A stretch of DNA of 64,000 nt, from NCBI RefSeq assembly GCF_001442535.1, contig NZ_CP013141.1, forward strand, positions 2,954,434 to 3,018,433, in the 5' to 3' direction. The position numbers and the translations under genes are program-made. The notes beneath the pieces are model-generated. The model saw only the letters and a program-made list of their open reading frames with translations. It had not been told where the DNA came from and made no database searches. This document shows positions 7,670-15,242 of the stretch, one piece after another; position 1 is the first letter of the stretch, and each line of letters begins with the position of its first letter. Source of the stretch: Lysobacter antibioticus (lineage in GTDB: Bacteria > Pseudomonadota > Gammaproteobacteria > Xanthomonadales > Xanthomonadaceae).

Positions 7670-9349
7670 TCAGCCGGCGCCGATCTCCAGCACCGGCACC
7701 GACACCTTCGGCAGCAGGCGCTGGGTGAACAGCTTGTCCTGGTAGTACTTGATCTTGTCGCACTTCACCGGGTGCGGGATGCCTTCGTACAGGAACACCT
7801 CGCTGTCGAAGCCCATCGCCTTGAGCTCCTGCGGCAGCATCAGCGCACGACGCTCTTCCGACTCGCTGCGCGAGACTTCGCGGCCGCGGGTAATGTTCTC
7901 CTTGCGCACGGTGGTGTAGCCGAGCATGTCGGAGTAGTCGTTCGCGTCCTGCTGCTCGCGCGGCGCGTAGATGATCTGCAGCGCGTGGTTGGTGATGATG
8001 GTGCGCGAGATGTCCTTGCCGTAGGTGGCGTCGAGCTGCGACATGCTCTGGATGATCGGCAACAGGCGCAGGTTGTAGCCGGCCATGTACGACACCGCCG
8101 AGGCGATGATGTCGACCTTGCCGATCGAGGTGAACTCGTCCATCAGCAACAGGCACTGATGCTTGAGCTCGGGGTTGTTCTGCGGCAGCTCGCGGGTGTT
8201 GAGGTTGATGATCTGGCTGAAGAACAGGTTCACGATCAGACGGCTTTCGGCCAGCTTGTTGGGCTGGATGCCGACGTAGATCGTCATCTTCTTTTTGCGC
8301 AGGTCGGTCAGCAGGAAATCGTCGGTGTTGGTGGCCGCGTCCAGGACCGGGTTGATCCAGGGATTGAGCGGTTCCTTGAAGGTGCCCAGGATCGAGGCGA
8401 AGGTCTCGTCGGCCTGCGACAGCATGTTGGCGAACGCCGACTTGGCGTTGCTGCTGAGGAAGGGCCGCTGCGACAGGCCCTGCAGGAAGGGCTTGAGCTC
8501 GGTCTTGCCGTCGCCCGAGGACAGGCGGTAGACCGCGCCCAGGGTCGGGATGGTGCCGAACGGGAAGCCGACCTTCTTGGCGTCTTCCCAGGCCTCGAAC
8601 AGATACAGGGTGAAGGCCATGAAGGCGTTGCGGGCCTGACTGACCCAGAACTTCTGGTCGTCCGAGCCGTCCGGATACAGCATCGCGGCGATGCTCATCA
8701 GGTCGGAGACGCGGAACGCCGGATCGCTGGACACGTAGGTCAGCGGGTTCCAGCGATGGGTGCGGCGATCCTCGGCAAAGGGGTTGAACAGGAAGATCTC
8801 CTGCCCTTGCTCGGCGCGCCAGCCGCTGGTCAGGTCGAAGTTTTCCTGCTTGATGTCGAGCACGACCATCGAGCCCTGGTAGTTCAACAGGTTCGGGATG
8901 ACGATGCCGACGCCCTTGCCCGAACGGGTCGGCGCGGCGAGGATCACGAACTGCTGGCCGCTGAGTTGCACCAGCTGGCCGTTGAACTTGCCGACCACGA
9001 TGCTGGTCGGGGTCGACTTGAACATGCCCTTGGCGGAGAGGTCGCCGGAGCGCGCGAAACGCGCGTCGCCGTGTATCGACTTCTTCTTCGGCTTCAGCAT
9101 CAGCACGGTCAGGATCAGGTAGCCGACCATCGGCAGGCCATAGCCGATGAAGCCGCCGGCCTTGATCTTGCCCGCATAGGGTTTGTACTGCGGGACGTCC
9201 AGCACCTTGAGGTAATCGAGGTAGGTGGTCCACTTCAGCACGCGGCTGTCGATATCCAACAACATCAACGTCACGTATCCCGACAGATACGTCCCCGCGG
9301 CCAGTACGAATACCAGTACCACCAGGGCAAAAATCAGCTTCCCTTTCAC
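7670..9349 (-). CDS. virD4: VirD4 type IV coupling protein
   Basis: 559 aa. Two N-terminal membrane helices (about residues 5-25 and 65-85) anchor it in the inner membrane. The Walker A motif is at AAPTRSGKGVGIVIPNLL (~residue 140) and Walker B at LLLMDEFTSIG. It is the hexameric ATPase that recruits substrates to the T4SS. In the Xanthomonadaceae systems it binds the XVIPCD at the C-terminus of effectors. It is the last gene of the minus-strand cluster, downstream of the effectors and about 12 kb from the end of the virB genes (virB6). As I recall, in Xanthomonas citri virD4 sits directly before virB7, so the location here is different. The next gene downstream is the unrelated amidase at 7572. 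Confidence 0.95.
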   Translation of the reverse strand: MKGKLIFALVVLVFVLAAGTYLSGYVTLMLLDIDSRVLKWTTYLDYLKVLDVPQYKPYAGKIKAGGFIGYGLPMVGYLILTVLMLKPKKKSIHGDARFARSGDLSAKGMFKSTPTSIVVGKFNGQLVQLSGQQFVILAAPTRSGKGVGIVIPNLLNYQGSMVVLDIKQENFDLTSGWRAEQGQEIFLFNPFAEDRRTHRWNPLTYVSSDPAFRVSDLMSIAAMLYPDGSDDQKFWVSQARNAFMAFTLYLFEAWEDAKKVGFPFGTIPTLGAVYRLSSGDGKTELKPFLQGLSQRPFLSSNAKSAFANMLSQADETFASILGTFKEPLNPWINPVLDAATNTDDFLLTDLRKKKMTIYVGIQPNKLAESRLIVNLFFSQIINLNTRELPQNNPELKHQCLLLMDEFTSIGKVDIIASAVSYMAGYNLRLLPIIQSMSQLDATYGKDISRTIITNHALQIIYAPREQQDANDYSDMLGYTTVRKENITRGREVSRSESEERRALMLPQELKAMGFDSEVFLYEGIPHPVKCDKIKYYQDKLFTQRLLPKVSVPVLEIGAG

Positions 9350-9388
9350 GTAATGTTTCCTGCTTGGTTTCCCCGAACCCGCTGTCGG

Positions 9389-9670
9389 TCAGCGTCGCTT
9401 CCGTACGGCCTGCAGCTTCGAAGGCTCCCCCGGAGGCGATGGCTCCATCATATCCGGCGACGAGCCTCCGCTGGAGGCCCTTTCCTGCTCGATCCAGAAT
9501 TCCAGCCAGTTGCGGGCGTCGGTCAGGGTCAGTTCCTGACGCATTTTGAGCCCGGAAGAGGACATCACCGCGTAGGCGTAGATGTCGTCGCTCTCGAACT
9601 GCGGGTCCGGGGTCAGGGCCACGATCTGGTAGCGGCCGCGGGTCAGGATGTGATGGCGGTATTCGTTCAT
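9389..9670 (-). CDS. Small conserved-looking protein between virD4 and an XVIPCD gene
   Basis: 93 aa, ATG at 9670. I do not recognise the family. It has no signal peptide or membrane helix and should be cytoplasmic. The N-terminal 65 residues look folded (RGRYQIVALTPDPQF, LTDARNWLEFWIEQE), and the C-terminal 28 residues are Pro/Ser-rich and basic. It lies between virD4 (39 bp) and the stand-alone XVIPCD gene (46 bp) on the same strand and so is probably part of the same operon. A role as a small adaptor or chaperone for VirD4 or its substrates is speculation based only on position. Confidence 0.7.
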   Translation of the reverse strand: MNEYRHHILTRGRYQIVALTPDPQFESDDIYAYAVMSSSGLKMRQELTLTDARNWLEFWIEQERASSGGSSPDMMEPSPPGEPSKLQAVRKRR

Positions 9671-9716
9671 TGCAGGCCTCCGATGCCTTCGCGCGCTCTA
9701 CGGCGGCGCGGGCGTT

Positions 9717-10241
9717 TCAGTCTTTGTCTTTGAACAGGGCCCGGGCCAGCGACGGCTCGCGCTCGTTACGGCGGTCCGCCTGGCGTTCGGCCTGGCGCTC
9801 GTCCAGCCGTTGCTGGTCCTGGATGTCCTGTTCGCGATTGAGCTGGGCCAGCTGTTGGCTGCTCCGTTCCATCGATTGCGCCGCCGCCTGGGCGGTGTCG
9901 ACATAGCTCATGCGCCGGCTCGGCGAATCCAGTTCGCCCTCGATCACGAAGGCACGCGAGCCGTCCTTGCTCAGCACCACGTGGTCGGCGCTGCGCAGGC
10001 CGCCGGTGCGCGCTTCCAGGGCCAGGGCCGCGGCCAGGTTGTCGCGCTGGTCGCCGGAGTAGTCCTTGAGCCCCATGTCCTGCTTGTCGAGGCAGACGCG
10101 CACCTGCGAGTACAGGTCGTGATGCGGATGGCTGGGGCTACTGAGCAGCGAGCGCTGCTCGGCGCGGCGCATATCGTCCAGCGTCTGGGTCGTGGCTTGG
10201 CCGTCGACCTTCAATTGCTGTTCCTGAGTGCTTCCGTTCAT
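9717..10241 (-). CDS. Stand-alone XVIPCD protein (putative X-T4SS substrate without a toxin domain)
   Basis: 174 aa. The ATG at 10241 is preceded by GGAGG with good spacing; a longer frame to 10355 has no such signal. After about 27 residues it has an XVIPCD: LLSSPSHPHHDLYSQVRV, then GLRSADHVVLSKDGSRAFVIEG and SYVDTAQAAAQSMERSSQQL, followed by a charged Gln/Arg tail (DERQAERQADRRNERE). This is the VirD4-recognition domain of Xanthomonadaceae T4SS effectors. No enzymatic or PG-binding module precedes it. It could be an effector whose toxic part is very small, a truncated effector, or a regulator that occupies VirD4. No lipoprotein gene directly precedes it. Confidence 0.85.
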   Translation of the reverse strand: MNGSTQEQQLKVDGQATTQTLDDMRRAEQRSLLSSPSHPHHDLYSQVRVCLDKQDMGLKDYSGDQRDNLAAALALEARTGGLRSADHVVLSKDGSRAFVIEGELDSPSRRMSYVDTAQAAAQSMERSSQQLAQLNREQDIQDQQRLDERQAERQADRRNEREPSLARALFKDKD

Positions 10242-10425
10242 CGTTGCACCTCCGGCCGGAACCGAATCGTCATGCTCGCGCAATAGCGGGAGCCCCACAA
10301 GGGCGAGGCGCCCGGGCCGGTGCGCGCAGCCCGGCCTGGTCAGAAACACTGGCATCCCGGCCCCGCCGTCGCCGGCCGGCCGTGTCCGCCCGCCCGATCG
10401 CGGGCGGCCGGCAAAGCGGCAGCGA

Positions 10426-10455
10426 CAGGCTCGATCTCCCTAGCGATCGAGCCTG
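10426..10455. repeat. Perfect 11-bp inverted repeat
   Basis: Arms CAGGCTCGATC and GATCGAGCCTG with an 8-nt loop. Confidence 0.7.
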
Positions 10456-10501
10456 CCCTGCCTGCCCCGCCCCTGCGGGCGAAGCGACGACGTCCCTGTC
10501 C

Positions 10502-10545
10502 GGACATCGCAGTGGTTGCAACGCAATCCCTTGCCTGCGATGTCC
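10502..10545. repeat. Perfect 11-bp inverted repeat
   Basis: Arms GGACATCGCAG and CTGCGATGTCC separated by 22 nt. It lies about 50 bp past the stop of the M23 effector gene on the minus strand. Confidence 0.65.
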
Positions 10546-10595
10546 CCGATCCGGATCGGCGCTCTCCTCCACCAGAGTTGTGCGCCGGCCCAGGG

Positions 10596-11858
10596 TCAAG
10601 CCATCTGCATCCTCGGAGCTTCCTTCTGCGGCGCCTGGGCCTGCTCGCGCGTCGGTGCGTCCTGTTGCACCTGGAAGGTCGAGCGTTCGACCGGCTGCTC
10701 GGCCGCGTATTTCTTTTCCACGTGCACGCGGTTCTGGCTCGGATCGTTGAGTTCGCCCTGCACTGCGAACAGGCCGTTGCCGTTGGCGCTGCGGGTGACG
10801 TGATCGATCGCGGTCAGGCCGCTGACCTTGGCTTCGTAGGTCAGCGCAGCGGCGGCGCGTTCCATCTGCTCGCGATTGCCGAAGCCGCCGTTCGGCCCCA
10901 GCTTCTCGAGCCCGGCCACCGCCTGGCGAAAGATGCCGTTGTCCGGGTGGGCCGGGTTCGACAGCAACGGCGCCTCGCCGGCCTTCTTCAGCGCGTCGAG
11001 CGTCTTCGGACCGGCGATGCCGTCGTCCTTGAGGCCGTGCGCATGCTGGAAGGCCTTGACCGCTTCGCGGGTGCGGTCGCCGAAGTCGCCGTCGGACTTC
11101 AGCGCATGGCCGTGGCCATCGCGGTAACCGAGCTTGTTCAACTGCTCCTGCAGCAAGCGCACGTCGCGGCCGTGTTCGCCTTCGCGGATCACGCCATCGG
11201 CGGCGGCGCCGCGGCTGGCCGGACGCGGCGTCGCTTCGCGATGCCCGGCTTCGCGATGCCCGTCCTCGCGCGCCGGCGCTTCGGCGGTCTGGCCGTTCTT
11301 GGCCGGATAGCGATCCGGAGTGATCACGCCGCGGTCGATGTCGTGGATGTAGCGCTTGAACTGATCGGCCTCGACTTCGACGTGCGCGTGCACCGAGCCG
11401 GGCGTGCCGGTGTCGGACATCGCGCCGAGCGGCTGGCCGTACTGCACGTGCGCGCCTTCCTTGAGCTTGAACGAGTGGGGGTCCATGTGCAGGACCTGGC
11501 CCACCAGCTTGGCGCCGGGCTGGTCGTGCGGACGGTCGTAGATGCGCAGCGCGGCGGTCGGGTCGTTCGGCAGGTAGTGCACATAGCCTTCGACCGGCGC
11601 CGGAATCTGCACCCGGCCCGGGCTGTCCTGGCTGAGGATGAAATCCTTCTTGACCAAGGTGCGGCCGTCGTTGGTGCGGCGGATTTCCTCGAACTCGCCG
11701 TCGACGCGCGCATGCTCGCGACCGTGCTCGAAGTCGGCGTCGCGGCCGGTCTGCAGGCCGCGCGCGTTGCGGCTCGGGTGATGGATGTCGAGGTCGTCGT
11801 AGCTGTGAACGTGCTCGACGCGGCGACCCACGCTTTCCGTGATGCGATAGCGGCTCAT
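10596..11858 (-). CDS. X-T4SS effector: M23-like peptidase + PG-binding + XVIPCD (A)
   Basis: 420 aa; GGAAGGA precedes the ATG at 11858. Residues ~45-170 look like a divergent M23 (LytM) endopeptidase: candidate ligands HARVD (H49/D53), VLHMD (H124) and HAH (H157/H159), with the GxxVxxGxxLG strand pattern. Residues ~219-293 are a PG_binding_1 domain (LNKLGYRDGHGHALKSDG, FGDRTREAVKAFQ). Residues ~294-395 are the XVIPCD (LLSNPAHPDNGIFRQ, LTAIDHVTRSANGNGLFAVQG). The tail is Gln/Pro-rich. Expected to cleave peptide cross-links in the periplasm of attacked cells. The preceding gene (11926-12495) encodes the probable immunity lipoprotein. The first metal-binding motif is less canonical than in the paralogue at 12603. 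Confidence 0.88.
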   Translation of the reverse strand: MSRYRITESVGRRVEHVHSYDDLDIHHPSRNARGLQTGRDADFEHGREHARVDGEFEEIRRTNDGRTLVKKDFILSQDSPGRVQIPAPVEGYVHYLPNDPTAALRIYDRPHDQPGAKLVGQVLHMDPHSFKLKEGAHVQYGQPLGAMSDTGTPGSVHAHVEVEADQFKRYIHDIDRGVITPDRYPAKNGQTAEAPAREDGHREAGHREATPRPASRGAAADGVIREGEHGRDVRLLQEQLNKLGYRDGHGHALKSDGDFGDRTREAVKAFQHAHGLKDDGIAGPKTLDALKKAGEAPLLSNPAHPDNGIFRQAVAGLEKLGPNGGFGNREQMERAAAALTYEAKVSGLTAIDHVTRSANGNGLFAVQGELNDPSQNRVHVEKKYAAEQPVERSTFQVQQDAPTREQAQAPQKEAPRMQMA

Positions 11859-11925
11859 GAGAGTCCTTCCATTGAGTGGTTGAAGATCGTGATTCGGGTG
11901 CGATCAGGGCGCGACCAAGGTGCGA

Positions 11926-12495
11926 TCAGGGCGCGGACGGTTCGGGATCCTCGGCGAGGAACCAGCAACCGTCGCGTCTGACGAAGCGATAGGAATTGCC
12001 TTCCGACATGCCGTACTGGTAGCGGACAAAATAGGCCTCGGCCGCTTCGGCCTTGACCTCGACCGCGACCGGCTTGGGATCGACCGCGCCGGCACTGTCG
12101 ACGACATGGAAACCGTCGTCGCGGTAGGCCAGGTTGAAGCCGGTGTAGTCCTTGCCAGGCACCTGCTCGGTGCGTTGCTGGGTGTCTTCGCCGACGTCGA
12201 CCAGGTCGACGACCTTGACCGTCGGCAAGGTGAAGCGGGTCTTGGTCTGCGCATCGCGTGCGTAGGCCTTGAGGAAATCGTCGAAACCCTGCGCGGGGCA
12301 CGCGGCCGCGGCAGTAGCCGCAGGCGCTGCCGCAGCGGGTGTCGATGCGGTCGCCGTCGCGCCGACCGGCGGCGCTGCGGCCACCGCATTCTGGCTCGCG
12401 CCTTCGAGTTCCTTGAACGGCGAGTCCGATTGCGAGGCGCCGCAGGCGGCAAGCGCCACGGTCAACGGGACTATCAGAAACCGGGGGAGATTCAT
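11926..12495 (-). CDS. Putative immunity lipoprotein (X-Tfi) for M23 effector A
   Basis: 189 aa from ATG 12495; the longer frame to 12567 would hide the lipoprotein signal. The signal peptide ends in a lipobox (VALAAC, Cys at ~20), followed by an Ala/Pro-rich linker and a C-terminal domain starting CPAQGFDDFLKAYARDAQTKTRFT. The same motif (CP.Q.FD.FL...D...Q..FT) occurs in the lipoprotein at 13754, and each precedes an M23-type effector gene. The family is not one that I can name. Anchored in the periplasm, it should neutralise the cognate hydrolase, as known X-Tfi lipoproteins do; the pairing is inferred from gene order. Confidence 0.8.
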   Translation of the reverse strand: MNLPRFLIVPLTVALAACGASQSDSPFKELEGASQNAVAAAPPVGATATASTPAAAAPAATAAAACPAQGFDDFLKAYARDAQTKTRFTLPTVKVVDLVDVGEDTQQRTEQVPGKDYTGFNLAYRDDGFHVVDSAGAVDPKPVAVEVKAEAAEAYFVRYQYGMSEGNSYRFVRRDGCWFLAEDPEPSAP

Positions 12496-12602
12496 GCCTG
12501 TCTTCCTTGTGCGTGGCGATCTTTGCGGGGGTGATCTTTGCGAGCGGAACGGGATCGATGGAGGCACGGCCGATGCGGGGCGAGGATCGGCCGTGCCTGC
12601 GC

Positions 12603-13712
12603 TCAGATCGTGTGCATCCGCGGCGGCTGTTGCTGCTGACGCGGTTCCTGAGCCTGCTGCTGCGCGGTCTGGGCCTGCTGCGGCAGATCCTGTTGCAGCT
12701 TCTGGGTCGATTGCTCGAGCGACTGGTTCATCGCGATGTCCTTGTTGGCGAACACGCGGTGGTGGGCCGGGTCGTTGAGCCCGCCCTGCACCGCGAACAG
12801 ACCGTTGCCGTTCGTGCTGAGCACGACATGGTCGATCTTGTTCAGACCGCTCACCTTCGCCTCGTAGGTCAGACTCGCCGCGGCGCGCTCGAGATCCTCG
12901 CGACCGCGGAAGCCGGCCTGCGGCCCGAGTTTTTCCAGCCCGCCCAGTGCCTGCTGGTACATCGCGTAATGCGGGCTGTTCGGGTTCGACAACAGGTTCG
13001 ACGGCTCGCTTTTCTTGAGCGCATCGAGCGTGCGCTTGCCGGCGATGCCGTCGTCCTTCAAACCCTGGTTGCGCTGGAACGCCAGCAAGGCCTCGCGAGT
13101 GCGGTCGCCGAAATCGCCGTCGGCATGCAGCGGCCGTCCCTGAGCGTCGCGATAGCCGAGCTTGTTGAGATGGTCCTGCATCGCGCGAATGTCGGCGCCA
13201 CGCTCGCCCTGTCGCAGCACGCCGTCGTCGACCGCAGGCCGATCGGCCGCGGCGTGGCCACCGCGCGCACCTACGGCCTGGCGCTGATTCCAGAAGGTTT
13301 CCGGGTTGAGGTTGCGGCCCTCGCTGTCCTTCATCTGGTAATGGACGTGCTGGGCGTACTGCTCGGCGCCGCGCGGGCCGCGGCCGCCCATGGTGCCGAT
13401 CTCGGTACCGGGTTCGACGCGCTGCCCGACCACCACCGATTGGCTCTGCGTATGCAGCAGCTGATGGCTGTTGCCTTCGGCATCGCGGATGCTGATGGTG
13501 CCGTAGCGCCCGCCGACGAATTCGACGGTGCCGGCCACCGGCGAATGAATCGTCGGATGGGTCAGGTTGACGCCGGCCTGGCCGCCGACGTAATTGAAGT
13601 CGGAGCCGCCGTGCGCGCCGTTGTCGCGGTGTTCGCCGTAATGGCCGGTGATATGCGCCGAGCGTCCGTGTTGCGGCGGCAGGATCACGTTCATGGTGTC
13701 CTGGTACGACAT
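12603..13712 (-). CDS. X-T4SS effector: M23 peptidase + PG-binding + XVIPCD (B)
   Basis: 369 aa; GAGGAG lies 8 bp before the ATG at 13712. The N-terminal M23 domain has intact zinc-ligand motifs: H34-GGS-D38, H87 in QLLHTQ, and H122-V-H124, so it should be an active glycyl-glycine or DD-type endopeptidase. A PG_binding_1 domain follows at ~165-240 (LNKLGYRDAQGRPLHADG, FGDRTREALLAFQ), then an XVIPCD at ~245-345 (LLSNPNSPHYAMYQQ, LNKIDHVVLSTNGNGLFAVQG) and a Gln-rich tail. No signal peptide, as expected for a T4SS substrate. The lipoprotein gene at 13754-14248 directly precedes it. Confidence 0.9.
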   Translation of the reverse strand: MSYQDTMNVILPPQHGRSAHITGHYGEHRDNGAHGGSDFNYVGGQAGVNLTHPTIHSPVAGTVEFVGGRYGTISIRDAEGNSHQLLHTQSQSVVVGQRVEPGTEIGTMGGRGPRGAEQYAQHVHYQMKDSEGRNLNPETFWNQRQAVGARGGHAAADRPAVDDGVLRQGERGADIRAMQDHLNKLGYRDAQGRPLHADGDFGDRTREALLAFQRNQGLKDDGIAGKRTLDALKKSEPSNLLSNPNSPHYAMYQQALGGLEKLGPQAGFRGREDLERAAASLTYEAKVSGLNKIDHVVLSTNGNGLFAVQGGLNDPAHHRVFANKDIAMNQSLEQSTQKLQQDLPQQAQTAQQQAQEPRQQQQPPRMHTI

Positions 13713-13753
13713 GTCAGCTTCTCCTCATGGGCTTGGCTTGCATCGGGCGGCGC

Positions 13754-14248
13754 TCACAGGGAATCGTCGCGCGTGCGGTACAAGGTCCAGCATTCGCCCT
13801 TTTTGAAGAAGAACGACATCTGGTAGTCGGTGTCCGGCTTGGCCAGCATCACTTCCTTGTCGCCGTTCAATTCGGTCTGGCTCAGCACGAGTCCATCGCG
13901 CTGTTGTTGCTGCGCGCCCGGCATCACCGGGAAGCGCAAGGCGGTTGCGTCGAGCATCGTCGTGACCGGCCTGGGTTCCGGATCGGCGTTGGCATCGACC
14001 GTCTCGCTCTGCAGCGGGCTTGCGGTAAAGGCCTTCTGGATGGCGACATCGTCCATGAACGCGGCCAGGAAGGCGTCGAATTGCTGCGACGGACACGCCA
14101 CGCCGGTCTTGCCGGCGGCAGCCGCCGCGGCCTTGACCGGGGCCGCGGTTTTATCCGCAGGCGCCGTCGCGCCCGGGCCTCTGGACGCGACCTCGCATCC
14201 GCCCAGCCACACCAGCATCGTCAGCACTAATACTTTTTTGCAGTTCAT
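13754..14248 (-). CDS. Putative immunity lipoprotein (X-Tfi) for M23 effector B
   Basis: 164 aa from ATG 14248. A signal peptide MNCKKVLVLTMLVWLGGC ends in a lipobox (LGGC). After an Ala-rich linker the domain begins CPSQQFDAFLAAFMDDVAIQ, which is clearly related to the corresponding part of the lipoprotein at 11926. The end is rich in aromatic residues (MSFFFKKGECWTLYRTR). It lies 41 bp before the M23 effector gene, so the two are likely cotranscribed. Immunity function is inferred from order and lipoprotein nature. Confidence 0.8.
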   Translation of the reverse strand: MNCKKVLVLTMLVWLGGCEVASRGPGATAPADKTAAPVKAAAAAAGKTGVACPSQQFDAFLAAFMDDVAIQKAFTASPLQSETVDANADPEPRPVTTMLDATALRFPVMPGAQQQQRDGLVLSQTELNGDKEVMLAKPDTDYQMSFFFKKGECWTLYRTRDDSL

Positions 14249-14417
14249 CTTGCTTCCCCAAACACTACGGACTGTCGCAGCGGGCCGACCATCGGCCCCC
14301 GTCGAGCGGCGCCTGCGCCGCTGCCACCTTCCGTGGCCCTGCTGATGCTCCTGGTCCATGCCCGGTTTCTTGCCACCGCTTCCGTACGGATCGAGGGCAA
14401 GGCGCCGAACCTGCCGC

Positions 14418-15080
14418 CTACGACTTCAGATCGGGTTTCAGTCCCACCTGGAACGTGCTGCGCCGATCGCTGTCGTCGAGACGGTAGTACTGGCCGGAAA
14501 CGATCAGGCCGCCATTGCTCCAGCGCAATCCCTGCGCCCCCTCTTCGACCCAGGCCGAGACAGGATCCTTGACGCCGGGCACAGGCACGTCCGCCTGGCC
14601 TTGCACCGCACCGTCGCCCAGCGCGAGCCTGACCACGCGCAACAGCGTCTGCGACGAGGCCTGTTGCGGCTGGGTGTCGGACTGCAACAAGACGTACACC
14701 GAATCGGCTTCGCGCACGCAATGGGTCGCGCGGCTCTGGTAGGTCTGCGTCGGCAATTCCAGGGTGCGCGTCCACAAGGCCTTGCCGGAGGTCTCGGCGA
14801 CGTACGCCACCGGGCGCTGGTTCATGCCGTCGTCGTCGACCGCCGCACCGACCACGCATTGCTTGTTGTCGCCGATCGATTCCGAGGCATAGGAAGAAAA
14901 CCCCGGTGGGATATCGGTGCTCTTGGCGCGGGCGTCGTTCGGCACGCCGTCGTTCGCCGCCGAGGCCAGCGGCTGCGGCGTCGACACCGACGCGTTCGCG
15001 GCCGGATCGGCGCTGCACGCGGCCAGCGCGAAGGTAAGAGCGGATACAGCGAGCAAAGCGGTGTACGGGTTCGTCGTCAT
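14418..15080 (-). CDS. Lipoprotein of unknown function in the effector block (unpaired immunity candidate)
   Basis: 220 aa from ATG 15080; a TTG-started extension of five codons is unlikely. The lipobox is FALAAC. The mature part is unrelated to the FD.FL lipoproteins and looks beta-rich, with repeated short segments (RPVAYVAETSGKALWTRTLELP, SVYVLLQSD, LRWSNGGLIVSGQYYRL) suggestive of a small propeller or sandwich. It follows the GH19 effector gene and is followed by another immunity gene rather than by an effector. It could be a second immunity protein for the GH19 effector, immunity to an effector encoded elsewhere, or a leftover from a lost pair. Confidence 0.75.
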   Translation of the reverse strand: MTTNPYTALLAVSALTFALAACSADPAANASVSTPQPLASAANDGVPNDARAKSTDIPPGFSSYASESIGDNKQCVVGAAVDDDGMNQRPVAYVAETSGKALWTRTLELPTQTYQSRATHCVREADSVYVLLQSDTQPQQASSQTLLRVVRLALGDGAVQGQADVPVPGVKDPVSAWVEEGAQGLRWSNGGLIVSGQYYRLDDSDRRSTFQVGLKPDLKS

Positions 15081-15242
15081 GTGCCGGTCCAACAAGTCCA
15101 GTGATTGAAGCCGCGGGCGACGAACACCGCCCGGGGCGCACTACACGAGCCGGTCTGGCACGCCCGCCGTATCGGCGGCGGACGCACCAGACCACACCAC
15201 GCCCCTCGGTCCCGCGTCCTGCAGAAGCGAAGGGCCACTCGG

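Larger units (their letters stand above)
10242..10595. other. Intergenic region with three hairpins (354 bp)
   Basis: No gene seen. Three GC-rich inverted repeats are clustered here: CCGCCCG/CGGGCGG at 10390-10407, CAGGCTCGATC/GATCGAGCCTG at 10426-10455 and GGACATCGCAG/CTGCGATGTCC at 10502-10545. The region separates the M23 effector gene from the stand-alone XVIPCD gene and may hold a terminator or processing site. Confidence 0.6.

Noticed and set aside
7511..9733. 740-codon open frame opposite virD4
   Set aside because: Same reason: antisense frame with no recognisable domain, covering a clear VirD4 gene.
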